Positions 45,301 to 56,786 of a DNA stretch of 64,000 bases are shown piece after piece (the stretch's first letter is position 1; every line of letters begins with the position of its first letter). Source of the stretch: Rhizopus arrhizus. Taxonomy: Eukaryota > Mucoromycota > Mucoromycetes > Mucorales > Rhizopodaceae. Under the pieces are notes generated by a model that was given only the letters and a program-made list of their open reading frames with translations, was not told the origin of the DNA and ran no database searches. Position numbers and translations under genes: made by a program. The stretch lies in the NCBI GenBank assembly GCA_024220505.1, contig JAKZZE010000008.1, positions 1,860,001 through 1,924,000 of the forward strand, written 5' to 3'.

Positions 45301-45945
45301 ATTTGGCTAATTTTCGAATTTCTACAGCTGATAATGTACTTTCGTTTTGCTACACGTCATGTTATTTATTTTCTTCTTTATATTATATCGTATTTACTCT
45401 GATCTGTTCTAGTGCTTTAAGTTCGATAGGCAATCCGTGACAATCCCAACCTGGGCGATAACTACGAGTGGTTTAATGTCACGTACAGATAGATCATACA
45501 ACTTACTATATCTTGTGTCCTTGTAGTAACTTGTGTCGATTAATAATGTCCTTTACAATTTTGTTCAATGCATGGCCTATAATTGCACGTATGAGATATT
45601 ATAATGCGTCGCCCAAGGATAGTTTACCAGCGTGTACATTTCCATTAGCATAAGGAGGTCCATCATGAAGTATGAATGCGTCTTTTGGGTTATTTTTCAG
45701 CTACACTAGTCATTAATACTTTTATTGTTCTTTACTCTCCAATTTACCTGCCAAGGATATAAATCCTTTGTACAACGATCACGAAACAAGTGTTCTCGGG
45801 TGGCAGCGTTAGCTCGAAGTGGAAAACTTGTCTTTGGTAATAAAAGCGTTTTTGTATATGGGTTTTCCTTGGCTTTTAATCCAGTTGAGCTACAAAACGA
45901 CCTTTTTAAACAAGGTTGTATTGAACGTAATCTCTGTAGTGTCAT
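42352..45945 (-). CDS. ISM1: Mitochondrial isoleucyl-tRNA synthetase
   Basis: Charges mitochondrial tRNA-Ile. It is split by about a dozen short introns; I joined it by motif and did not verify every junction, so length is approximate (about 1,000 residues, as in yeast Ism1). Start is ATG at 45945 ([20 protein letters not shown], a presequence-like N-terminus). Class I signatures: [20 protein letters not shown], where HAGH is the HIGH motif and is split by an intron; the editing domain with [49 protein letters not shown] (KMSKS). It ends with a zinc-binding CPRCWNYH...CSRC, as in bacterial-type IleRS, then HVLQ. It is divergent from IMP1 over 104 bp. Confidence 0.93.
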
Positions 45946-46049
45946 TGATAAAACAAAAGAAAAAGCGAGATTTTTTTTTTTTGACAGGGACCGGCAACAA
46001 AAAAGATGTGTCGGTCATTGAATAGATTTGTCTTTTACACTTTTGTTTC
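45946..46049. promoter_or_regulatory. ISM1/IMP1 shared promoter region
   Basis: 104 bp separate the start codons of two nuclear genes for mitochondrial proteins. The stretch includes a T12 run and the imperfect inverted pair GACCG...CGGTC around 45986-46016. A shared regulatory role is inference. Confidence 0.5.
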
Positions 46050-46664
46050 ATGAGCAAATACATTCCTTTGATCTGGAAAGGAACCAAATGGGCCGTTCAG
46101 CTGGGTTGTTTTGCTCATATTTTTAATCAACATGTTGCTGAATTAACATGGGTAACACATTAGGCGATGCAACTATACATGTGTATTAAGCAATCTATTA
46201 GTGTATCGGACCTTCCATGCTGCCTAATTTTGAATTGTCTGGAATTGTTGTTGTTGATCACCTTTATAAACACTATAGCGAACTAAAAATTGGAGACGTC
46301 ATTACTTGTACTTCACCTGCTGTACCGGGAAGAGTTGTTATGAAGCGGATCATTGGCATGGTAACAAATTAATCCTTGTCTACTTGTACTCATTCAGTGT
46401 AGCCAGGAGATAATGTATGTGTAGATCCTACTGTTTCTGACAGAAAATACATCAGTGTACCCAAGGGCCATATCTGGTTAGGGGGTGATAACCTAAGTAA
46501 TTCAACTGACTCTCGAAGTTATGGGCCTGTTTCAATGGGTCTCATCAAAGGAAGGGTGTTTGCAAAGGTAAAACATATTTGCGTTAAACAAGCTGTGCTA
46601 ACACTTTTGATAGGTTTGGCCAGAACCTGAATTATTAAGAAACAATCTTACTTTGATTGCTTGA
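46050..46664 (+). CDS. IMP1: Mitochondrial inner membrane protease subunit 1
   Basis: A signal-peptidase-like subunit of the inner membrane protease that removes sorting signals from proteins in the intermembrane space. Exons 46050-46151, 46202-46360, 46403-46567 and 46614-46664 give 158 residues. The nucleophile serine is in CIGPSMLPNFE, the general-base lysine in VVMKRIIGM and the conserved box in DNLSNSTDSRSYGPVSMGLI. One hydrophobic helix near the start (IWKGTKWAVQLGCFAHI) anchors it. Stop is 7 bp from the convergent FAR-acyltransferase gene's stop. Confidence 0.93.
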
Positions 46665-46671
46665 TGTTTTA

Positions 46672-49600
46672 TTATTTTAAATTATACGCTTGTGATACTC
46701 TTCTAGAATGTTTGCCGTTTTCCTCTTGCTGTACTGCAGTTGCCACCTTGAGTGAATAAACCAACTGGATCATCTGTTCTTCTTCCCTTTCCAACTTCAT
46801 ACCATGTTGTGAAGCATAACTTTTTTCAGAACGTAAAATATTTCTAATTTGACTTTGACATTTATCAAACACTTGTGCATTATGATTTGAATTCTCTGTG
46901 ACAAAACGGTATTTTTCGATTTCATGACAAAGGGATGCGATATCTGATAAATTCAAAAGAATATTTTCATCCTCATCATTTTCCTATTATTTTACATTTA
47001 GTCTTTTTTTTTAGCATTTTAAGAATGGTTTCGTTTTGCTTACTGGTATATCCTTTCTGGTAGAGACAGTAACCAAATCTTCATTTGTTTTCACTCCCAA
47101 TTCTAGTAGCAAAATTTGTGCATCGGGTGAAAGTATGGTCTTGGGCTGGACTGCATCAATAAATCCAATAGCCAAGAAATTGTCTACTGCATTTTGACTC
47201 GCCTCGGTTGATAGTACTTCACGATAAACTGTTCTTCTACCTGTGATTAAGTGGGCTGCGATCCATTGGGACAGGACAGGGACACTCTTGCGTGGCATAA
47301 AGGGTAAATCTCGAAGGGCAGAAAGTGAACAGGACGTGATCCAGTAAGCATCAAGCGTTGGATAAATGAAGGAGGCCAATAAAGAAACATGCTCCATTTT
47401 GTCGTTTTCTGATTTTTCATAGTTTCCTTCCTTGTTCACAATTAGTAAATTTCTTTCTAAAAACCATTCTAATAATGCGTTGAATTTCTATACAAGAGTG
47501 TTATCTATTGCATACTCGTATATGATTGAAAAATACCTCCTGTCGGTTCCAAGGATAGATGAATTCATGTCTAAACAAGCGCACCAAAAATGTAAACTGC
47601 GCCAAAAGTTCCTTTCTTGTCAAGCACTTGTTGGTGGTAGAAAGATAAACGACCGAAAAAAGAGCCTCTGGTAAAAAGATCTCAATCAGCTGGCTTGCAG
47701 TATACGAAAGATCCATCACATTATCCGCATGCTCAACCACACGTACAATCGTTTGATCCGTGACCCGTTTTCCATCCAAGGTTAAGTTATTACGAGCATC
47801 TAACAACTGAAAGGCATAGGCCACAATAGAAGGTGCATCTTCATCCGGTTGCCAGTCTACACTCATACCCTTGGCAGATAACTCTTTATGAAGCCAGTGG
47901 ATATGTTGATAGATGGCACCCAAGCTGATACCACCGCGGATTCTGCCATACAAGAGGGTTGCCGCCACAAGGGTCACAGGACTTACAACACTGGCTTCAT
48001 GTTGACCGCGTTGAATCTTTTTGGCAATAAAATCAGCTACAGCATCCTCCTTTTTCACTGGAATAGAACTAATTCGTATATATTATTACTAAGGCATTTT
48101 TAGCATGTCATCCTTGGTATTTACCTTAATCTCTTGTTTTTGGATAAACTAGCCTCTTGAATACTGCTCTTCACATGGACCACATTTCCAAATCCAACAA
48201 AGGCACGACCATACTTGCCCTTTTCGATCGTTTCCTTGGTACGTTCAGTCGCTGAAGTTGACGGACGTAAAAGACTTGAGGAATTTGTTGTTGGGTTTCG
48301 TAGCTTTTGATCTAGTACTTGATCAATCAAGGTCCTTAATTCGGGTATTTTTTCATATGTAATATTCACAGGCACAAAGATGGTATCTTTCTTGACAGAA
48401 GAAAAGGAAGCGGTTGGTGTTGGCAAAAGTTCCGTGGTGGGTGCTTGATGATGATTACCCAAAGTTCCTTCTATGATCATGTTGATGATACCATCATGAT
48501 AGGCGGTCTGCAATCGCCCTGTACGTGATCGAGCACGCTCGATCACCATCGAAAGCGCACCGTGTTCTGACAAGAGCACTTCGGTATAGGCTGCAGCCAC
48601 AGCTGAGCTGAGCGGAGATCGTGTGGATGGATCACGACGGACAAAGTAAGAACCTGATATCCGTAAGATGTCAGAGATAGGACCCAAAAGAGCCAGGGCT
48701 TCATCACAGACCATAGCCGGTAGAGGTAGCTCGTATCGTAAACAAATGTACCATACCAAAATCTGATCGGTCATCGTCTTTGAAACGGGCACATACACCA
48801 CGTTCTTACCCGCACACTCTTCCTTCAGTCGGGCCAAATCATGATCACGCACACGAAGGCTACTGAACATTCTCTGGAACAGCCTGTGAAGAAAGGCACC
48901 AGCCGACCAAATGTAATGCATCTCGGTTCTTTCTCGCATACGCTGAAGGATCTTGAGAGCTTCTCCTACCACTGTTTTTTGAGGAACACCAGAAGTTTCA
49001 ATAATCTGTTTTAAAAATTGAGTCTATTGATATGGCTCCCTTGGTTTTCTTTTGTTCTTTTACCTGCTTGATACAATTTCCAACACGAGCATCATTCAAT
49101 ACTTCGATTCGAACATGCTCTTCATGTCCCTCAGGTCGGTTAAGCCAGAATCCCAAATGGGCCATATTCTTTGTATCTTTCAATCGATCTGAATCATCAT
49201 GACACCAATCGTCCAAGCTCGCATCAAAATCATTTACCCACTGCTCTAGCGTCTTCTTTTGATGAGGGCTCTCGAGTGAAGCGGCCAATTCGTTCAACAT
49301 GCGCATCGTACGCTTTTCGATGTCAGAGACACTAAAGACCACGGATTCAATCGGCCGATCGAGTATTGGATGATCTCTTTCATCATCATACAGCGCACAG
49401 GACCAGCCGTCGGATAACGTGATATTTCTCAGACCAGGTACGGGTGAAATGTAGGCATGGGTACCAAAGGCATAGTTCACCATATATCTCGACCAATGCA
49501 GCTGCTGAAATTTTGTGAGATCAAACTCAGGGTCAGTAGCGACCAGGATACCTAGGTGCTGCACATTTCGGTGATCAAAGAAATAGGCATGTCGCAAAAA

Positions 49601-51642
49601 TGGCTGCACGGATTCACAACGGCTCGAAGCATTTTCGATGGTTCGATTGACAGTTTTGCCGAGCACAGAGGAAAGTGACTGAGGGAATTTGTATTTGATA
49701 AAGAAGCTAGGTTTAAATAGCGAGCGCCCACCACCAAAATAATCCTCAACTGACGGTAAAGGTTGAGTGGTGTTTCTGGTCCAGTAGGTATGAACGGCTC
49801 GATAGATCTTTCGCCAGGTGGTATGGCTGTTGAGTCCAGTGGCAGAGACTTGATAGAGGTAAGGGAAATAAGGAATTGTGGTTGGTATGATTTCGGCATC
49901 ATTGTCTTCATCATCCAAGATTTCATTGTATGGCAAAATGAATTTATAACCAGGAGGTGTCATGAATGCAGCACTAGAGATCATGACGCGAGCAAACAAG
50001 TCGACAGGGACCACATCGGCCAAGGATTCACTGATGTCTGGTGGTAAAGCTTGAATACCCTTACCCATCAAATAGATCATGCCATTGGCGCCCGTCACGC
50101 CATCCACCTAACATAATCAATAAGTATACATTTTAAGCCTCTCTGCCATTTTACTTACCCAGCCTGGTAAAGGCTCACTGACGGCCGCACCGATCTGAGT
50201 AGCACGTATGATAGCAATTGGCCACTGAGCCTTGCCTCCCTGTGCTTCTTCTATTCGATTGATATCAACCCGTTTCATGATCAGATGTTCTGTTAATGAT
50301 TTCGTAAAGGTATACGTATTAGGGTAGTAAGCCAAGATGCGTTGAGTCATCTTGGGGATATCTTGGAGTTCGAGGTCTACAATCTCTGTCAACAATTCTT
50401 CTGGATCCCCTACTTTCATTGGATAAACACGTTCCTGAATATGACCATCAGGTAAGCTTGGATCAGTATAAGCCAAGGAAGCATGAATGAATGCCTCTGT
50501 GATGAATAAGTTATTTCGTTCTTCTTGTGGTTTTTGTTCTCATTTACCCATTTGTTTACATTCATCAGCCAAATCCATGATTCTTAATGTTCCAAGTGTA
50601 TTTGTCTATTACGAAAAGATCAGATTTCTTGTTGTCTGTTCTTTTTTTCTTTCTTACTTCTAACGCAAGATCCAGCCTTTCATTATAGTTTAATGCTGCT
50701 GCACAATGTATCACAATATGAACATGCTCAATTATTTGCTCTCTGTCTGCATCCGTCATTGATAAATCAGGAGAAATGATATCTCCTGCGATCGGAATGA
50801 CCTTGTGCTTCACAATTTCATCAAATCTTGATTTCCCCATACGTTGTCTTAGTAGCACAAAGGCCTAAAGAGATAAAAAATGTCAATTTAATATTTTTAA
50901 TTTTGAACCTTACTTTGTTATTAAATATTTCATTTTTCAACCTTTCTGCTGGTCTTCCAATCTTGCTTCGTTTATTACTTCCACTTCGAATCAAGATGTA
51001 CACACGACCCAAGTTGTGTTGTAATGATTGTATCAGTTTCCACAAGATCGTCTTGCCTATGAATCCTGTAGCGCCGGTCATTAAGATATTTTTGTGCTTG
51101 TAAAAATCAAGAACAGGCCCTGAAAGCTCCTTAGTAAAATCACTGTTGACTGCTTTCCCATTCGTCAAGGTATGTACTTTGGCTTGATTCATCACTGACT
51201 CCTCTATAATTTCCTTGGCTGGTTCCTCGGCAAGTTCCTTGGATGGTTCCTCGATGCGATCCTTGACGGATTCTTCTTTCTTGGTTAGTTCATCTACAGC
51301 TTCCTTGATAGTTTCTCCTACGATTAATTCCCTGATAGACTCTTTATTTTTATTGGGTTCCTTGACAAACTTCTCGTCTCTGGTGGGATCCTTCACAGGT
51401 TCCTCGACATATTCTTCTTCCATGACAGCTCCCTCTTTAACATGTTCATCGGCTTCTTTCTCAGTATGATTGAAAAATTCTTGCTTTGTATCATTATTTT
51501 CATTAGTTACAAGTACTGTTGGTGTATCCATCTTTTCTTCTATTATTGTATTGCTATCATTCTTCTTTTCTGTGTCTATCACAACATCTTTCATATTTTC
51601 TGACATAGCTGCTTCTTTACATAGAGAAAGGTATGAGTTCAT
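46672..51642 (-). CDS. Fatty acyl-CoA reductase fused to a degenerate PlsB/GNPAT-like acyltransferase
   Basis: Nine exons (46672-46983, 47044-47487, 47537-48068, 48125-49005, 49064-50107, 50159-50496, 50548-50605, 50658-50864, 50914-51642) join without stops to 1,514 residues. Residues 1-185 are charged and repetitive (EEPSKELAEEPAKEIIEES). From about 187 comes a fatty acyl-CoA reductase Rossmann domain: ILMTGATGFIGKTILWKL (TGxxGxxG), then PNTYTFTKSLTEHLI (YxxxK near 395) and NYAFGTHAYIS. From about 800 the acyltransferase blocks are recognisable: VVYVPVSKTMTDQILVWYIC, RISGSYFVRRDPSTR, MVIERARSRTGR and IFVPVNITYEKIPE. In block I the catalytic His of H-X4-D is Ser (near 867), Asp is kept, and in block III the EGxRSR glycine is Arg. 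FAR plus GNPAT activities start ether-lipid synthesis. No clear PTS1 (C-terminus YNLK). Confidence 0.88.
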
Positions 51643-51850
51643 TGTTGATACAAATCCCTTTGTATAAGCTTATTACCTGAATAATAATAAGGAGAAGAAA
51701 AAAGAAAAAAAAGGGAATCGATACGTTTGAATTAAGCTTTTTAATTGTAATTTTTTTTCCTCAATAAATTACCTTTTTTGGAACAAAGGTCTAGAAATGA
51801 TGTCACTTGTTATTTTTTATAGTATTTTTTTTTAAGCACTTGTTCAAACA
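51643..51850. promoter_or_regulatory. Divergent promoter region, FAR-acyltransferase/EAF6
   Basis: 208 bp between two start codons on opposite strands; AT-rich. The upstream ATG of the FAR gene at 51642 was chosen because it keeps the frame open; a second ATG about 36 bases downstream (MSENMKD) is an alternative. Confidence 0.4.
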
Positions 51851-52523
51851 ATGTCAGATGTAAAAGAATCAAGTGTACGTCAATTAGGAAAAAAAAAAAA
51901 GAGAAGGAAAGAAAAAGAGGAGAGTATTAATTTATTATAATAATAGTCAGTACCAGCGACTACAGAAGCGCCAGCTGAGCCACCTCAAGTCACCCGTCAA
52001 AAATACGAAGAAGCAAAGCAAGAACTACAAGCGTTATTAAATAGAAAAAAACAAGTGGATACGAACTTAGTAAGCTAAGGGTTGTTTGATTTACTTTATA
52101 TTCAATTCATTGAACAGATCAATTTGGAACACGCCATCTATTTATTTGAAGGGTCTTATTTAGAAGACACGCAACAAAATGGAAATATTATCCGAGGCTT
52201 TGATGGGTACTTGACAAACAGAACAGATAGAAGAAAACCAAAATTTACTGAATTAGATCGCCTGTTTTCTTTATCTTCTTCTACTTATCAAAAAGTACGT
52301 GCATTTTATTTTTCTATCGAGTGAACTTACTCTAGCATAGGCTTTGGCACAAAAGGAGGAAAAAGATCAAGACTCAAGTCAAGATGATAGATCGATTCAC
52401 AGCATTTCAGGCTCTTCTTTATCTGCCAAAAGAGACAAGAAACGTAAATTGAAATCAAATCATGGAAGTCCTTATAAGAAAAAGAAAACAACTTCCTTTT
52501 CGGATGATGAGTTGGACGTTTAA
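51851..52523 (+). CDS. EAF6: NuA4 histone acetyltransferase subunit Eaf6
   Basis: Eaf6 is a small shared subunit of NuA4 (and of NuA3 in yeast). Exons 51851-51874, 51947-52069, 52118-52294 and 52341-52523 give 168 residues. The Eaf6 signature spans the middle: [20 protein letters not shown], then [33 protein letters not shown] and [14 protein letters not shown]. The C-terminus is basic and Ser-rich ([20 protein letters not shown], a likely nuclear signal). The first exon is only 8 codons. Rvb1 in this window also belongs to NuA4 but lies 14 kb away. Confidence 0.93.
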
Positions 52524-53129
52524 ATCAAGTTTTTTTTTTTTGAGAAAATAGTCTCAATATATACCAGTGAAATATGTACATGCAATAAGTTACTTGTCAG
52601 CTTTTCATGTTAAAATGGAGGAAGCAATACAAAAGCATGCAAAACCAATCATATTAAAAAGAACGATTATTGTGCAAAGCCCACTTTTTTTTTATTTCAG
52701 CCCCTTTCTATTTTTTAACATGACTTGGTGCAGCAAAAAAAAATAACTTGTTCATTTAAGAACAAGTACTCACCAAACTCATTTCCTCCTTTCTTGATAA
52801 GTTTATCAGCCATACTAAATGTGACTGAATCTAGTCAATGATTGACGCGGTGTTATCAACACCTCAAAGTTGTGATATTTATCTCTGAATAAATGCACTT
52901 TTCTGATAATAAAAGAAAAATGTGCTAATCAAAATTTACTTGGTATTCTTAAAGTACACCACAGCAAATTTGGTAGTTGGATAAGTTTTCTTGATAAAGT
53001 TGTTACAAAAGAAGCTTTTGGCAAGTGAGATGAGTTCATACGAGGCAATTGTGGATAATTTTCAAAGTCATAGAGCAGTCACCGGGATGCATAAATACAC
53101 GAAAAAAAAAAATCTAAGTTGCTACCCTC
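52524..53129. other. Intergenic with one doubtful minus-strand small frame
   Basis: 52715-52813 (minus) encodes 32 residues beginning MADKLIKKGGNEFGEYLFLN and ending CCTKSC. A splice-like GTGAGT follows GNEFG, so it might instead be the first exon of something else. No other coding signal is seen. Confidence 0.3.
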
Positions 53130-55658
53130 ATGTCAACCGCATTTGAATCGTTTGTTACTGTTCATCAGTATCAGTTAGCTCCTATCCCAAAAGAATTGTG
53201 GCAGGTAAATGAGGATGCTTTTCTATGAAAAAAGAGATTTTGTCGAAATTGATGTTTGGATTATTTAGATTCTTTTTATGAAATTGGGTGAAGACTACCT
53301 TGATGCAGGTAATAGAGCAAAACAAACGTTTTTTTCATGGAAGCTTATGATTTTTTAGGCGAATACTTTGAACTTCATCACGGAGACCCTTTAGCAAGTT
53401 ATTCACTTCACTTGAAAGCAGACAAAACTTTACAAAAGCATGGGTAAAGAAACGATATTTTTTATTCATGTTTTGATACATCTGTTTGTTAGTGATATCT
53501 TCTTGGTAGATCATGCATGGACCACATCCCCTGAAAATGCCAAAAAGGAGCTTTTAGAAAACCAAGCTTTACTGGATAGACTTGAAAATTTGATGGACAT
53601 CGAAAAAGAAGAACTTGTGTTCGACGAAGAAGAAGAAGAAGAAATCAAACCGTCTGATGAGCTCATTCGCATCGTGGCTTCCCAAGCGAACGTGAGCGAA
53701 AAGGAAGCTGAAGAAGCATTAGAAGCAGAAAACAATGAAGTTGTGAACGCAATCATGGTATGTACATACATGATTGAACAAAACCTCTTAGTAACATTTG
53801 TCTAGCGATTGACCATTGACGCAGAAACCAAAAGAGAAACTGAAAGACTTCAGGACCAAGTGATGGGACAGGTTATTGCGAGTGGCAAAGCAGAAGCAAA
53901 GGATAAAGAAAAAGATGAAGAGAAATCGGAAAAGAAGAAGAAGAAGGAGCAAGAGTGGATGAATGGACGAGTGAATGAGGTGTATGAAAAGATGTGGGCA
54001 TTCATCCAAACCTATTCTTATTCTATTCTTCAACAAGACGGCCAACCCGTCACTCAGACAGCTTGGTACATCAATGACGAAGTTGGATCTGCTATTTGTC
54101 ACTCGGATCGACCGAATGTGGTCTGCATGCCCTTCATCTTTTCTCGTGGAGCAAGTGGCATGATTCCCTACAGCATCTTTTTCCCTATCGAGGACTTGGC
54201 ACCCGGAGAGATCGTGAGCTGTGATCTTTTACCGAAAAATATCAAACGTGAATCAGACAAAACAGCCTATTTGTTTGCCTTTGAGAACCGTGTCTTACTT
54301 TCGGATGAATTAGAGGCTAAAAAGCAAGCCTTGATCCAATGCTATCAATCCCAAAAAGACATGGCCGTCGTACCTTTGAACACTAGCAAAATTGTCGATT
54401 ACCAGCAGGCGATTGACATTTTAAAAGGAAAAGAAATCCCTAAAAAGAGCCCTATCCTTGTCTATACGGACACCCCTTTTGTTCAGCAATTCTTGAAATT
54501 GGAAGGTGTCAGCTTTACTACGGAGCGTGAACGGGCTGATATCGTTTGGATCTCTGACGACTTTCAAGATTGGGCCTCTCTCAAACCCCATCAGTCCATT
54601 AACCAAATTCCTAATGAAAGTTGCCTCACCTTCAAGCAAAGCTTGACTCTACTTGTCAAGTAAATAGTATATCAGATGGTGATCCAAGTTTGTACTCATT
54701 TGCTCTTGATAGGAAAACGTTTGGCTCTCCATCTTGGTTTTTACCTACTTACAACTTATTGACTGAATTGAGTGAATTTGTTGGTGACTATTTGAAGGTA
54801 AGTGTATTTATTGAATAAAGAAAAGAGAGAGAATAACGCTATTGACTAGACTGAAGAAGAAGCACAGACCAATCTTTGGATCACAAAGCCTTGGAATGCA
54901 GCTCGAGGTATTGGATTAAATATCACCAGAAATATTTCTGAAGCTATTCGATGCCATGATGATTCCACCCCTCGCATCATTCAACGCTATCTTACTTCTC
55001 CTTGCTTATACAACGGTAAAAAGTTTGATCTTCGTTACATTGTTCTCGTACGTCAAGTGGACCCTCATCTGGTAGCCTGTGTTTACAACATGTTCTGGAC
55101 CCGTCTGGCCAACAAAAAATTTGATTTGGAAGATTTGAATGATTATGAGCGACAGTTTACAGTCATGAATTATACAAACTATCAAATGACTCAACTAGAT
55201 CACAAGAGCTTTATTCAAAACATGGAAAAGCAGTATCCTATTCAGTGGCAAGATGTTCAAAAGGATATTTATGCTGCTATTAAAGGTAAAAGAGGAAAGA
55301 ATAAAACAAGAGCTCAACTTTTTTTTTAGATGTCTTGAGTGCGGCTGTAAGTCAAAGACAACCAGTAGGTTTTGATGGAATGGAAAGGCCTAAATGTGAT
55401 ACATTTGCTGTTTATGGATTTGATATTATGTTAACAGATGATTTCAAACCTATCGTTCTTGAAGTCAATTTCTCTCCTGATTGTACAAGAGCTTGTCAGG
55501 TAAAGATACATATATAAAAAGACTGTCTAAAAGGGTTAGAGATAATTAACATGGATAAATTATAGTATGATTCACAGTTTGTAAACAATATATTTTCTGT
55601 TGTCGATGGACGATTCGGAAAGGTTGAAGAAGGCTTACAAGCATTTACAGTTTTATAG
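53130..55658 (+). CDS. TTLL12: TTLL12-like tubulin-tyrosine ligase family protein
   Basis: Nine exons (53130-53204, 53269-53308, 53359-53443, 53493-53757, 53806-54659, 54713-54797, 54850-55285, 55330-55499, 55566-55658) join to 700 residues. The N-terminal part (FESFVTVHQYQLAPIPKELW, FLVDHAWT, a Glu-rich stretch near 110, a SET-like region with TAWYINDEVGSAI and GMIPYSIFFPIEDLAPGEIV) is the TTLL12-specific half. The C-terminal half is a TTL domain: NLWITKPWNAARGIGLNIT, KKFDLRYIVLVR and FKPIVLEVNFSPDCTRA. Human TTLL12 is a debated pseudo-ligase linked to tubulin tyrosination and H4K20 methylation; enzyme activity here is unknown. Stop is 78 bp from the convergent next gene's stop. Confidence 0.9.
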
Positions 55659-55736
55659 ATACTTTATTTTGTTGCATCAATGGTGTATATTTGATTCAAT
55701 AAGAAAAAATAAAAAATAAAATATTTTTTTTTTGGT

Positions 55737-56786
55737 TTAGTTTGTCTGATTACTGTTATTACTTGTATTACTATCATCAACATTTTCAGTCACAGTGTTA
55801 TTGTTGTGATTAGCTTCTATTGCTGCCAAGATATTTTGTGCCTTGTCCAAGTCAGTTGTGACTTGTTGAGATTCTTGTACGGGAATAACATCTCTTCGCT
55901 TCATATCCTGTTGAATATTTTCAATATCTTTAGCAATCACATTTGTAACCCCACACGCTCTTAAAGACTTTACAATATGCGATACGCCCACTCGTTCTCT
56001 CAGCAAACGATGAACGACCAATAGATTCTCTGGTGATAAGGATCGATACATGGCGTATGCACGAGGATCTTCGGCAATAGGATGGTTGTGTTCAGCGATA
56101 CTTTTGCGAATCATCCAGAAGCTATCTTTGCTACATCTAGCATAAATCATACATTCACATCCTGTCTTTTGAGATCTTCGTACTCTAGGCCTAAACTGTT
56201 TGTCTGTCAAGGACGTCGTTATCGCCGTTGGTCCTCCGGTGCTTGTGCTTGCAACTCCTGTTGCTGAATTTTTTCGGTCTCGTTTATCGTTTTGTCGATA
56301 TTGTCCACCATGCTTACAGATCAAGTAAACCTTGGTCTTGTCTGATTTGCTCGTTGTCAGCGCCACATTATATTTTTTTCCATACTCATAAGCTGCCGTA
56401 CGTAAGTCAGCTAGCGAAGGAAACATACGGCCGGTAGCAAAGCGTTCATAGAATTCAGTAATCATGGCCGAATGGTCCACAGATGGTGTACTTTGAACTG
56501 AAGGATAAAATGTCAAGACTCGATCATTGGCTGCGATATCATTGCTGTTATTATTATTATTGAAAGCCTGGTAAGCCAGCAAGGTATTGTTGTCTTTCAA
56601 AGCATCCAAACCAGTAAAAGGTTGACTGTTGACATCAATCAAAGTTTGCTGCGTAAGCTCGGATAAGCTAGATGGCATCAGACATGATTTCTGTTCTGAA
56701 GAAGCTTGATTTGTGTTTTCTGTTGTGTTGACAAGAGGTTGACTGTTGACTTCTGAAATCAAATCTGAAGTGCATTGAACATTCAT
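55737..56786 (-). CDS. FAR1-type (WRKY-GCM1) DNA-binding domain protein
   Basis: Single exon, 349 residues. Residues 1-100 are Asn/Gln/Ser-rich. The FAR1-type zinc-binding domain lies at about 110-240: PSLADLRTAAYEYGKKYNVA, LICKHGGQYRQ, TGCECMIYARC and IAEHNHPIAED, giving the C...C...H-N-H ligand order of WRKY-GCM1 folds. In plants this domain came from Mutator-like transposases; here it has no MULE transposase core and a Gln/Asn-rich C-terminus. It may be a transcription factor. An alternative is a domesticated or decaying transposon gene, but the frame is intact. Confidence 0.75.
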   Translation of the reverse strand: MNVQCTSDLISEVNSQPLVNTTENTNQASSEQKSCLMPSSLSELTQQTLIDVNSQPFTGLDALKDNNTLLAYQAFNNNNNSNDIAANDRVLTFYPSVQSTPSVDHSAMITEFYERFATGRMFPSLADLRTAAYEYGKKYNVALTTSKSDKTKVYLICKHGGQYRQNDKRDRKNSATGVASTSTGGPTAITTSLTDKQFRPRVRRSQKTGCECMIYARCSKDSFWMIRKSIAEHNHPIAEDPRAYAMYRSLSPENLLVVHRLLRERVGVSHIVKSLRACGVTNVIAKDIENIQQDMKRRDVIPVQESQQVTTDLDKAQNILAAIEANHNNNTVTENVDDSNTSNNSNQTN

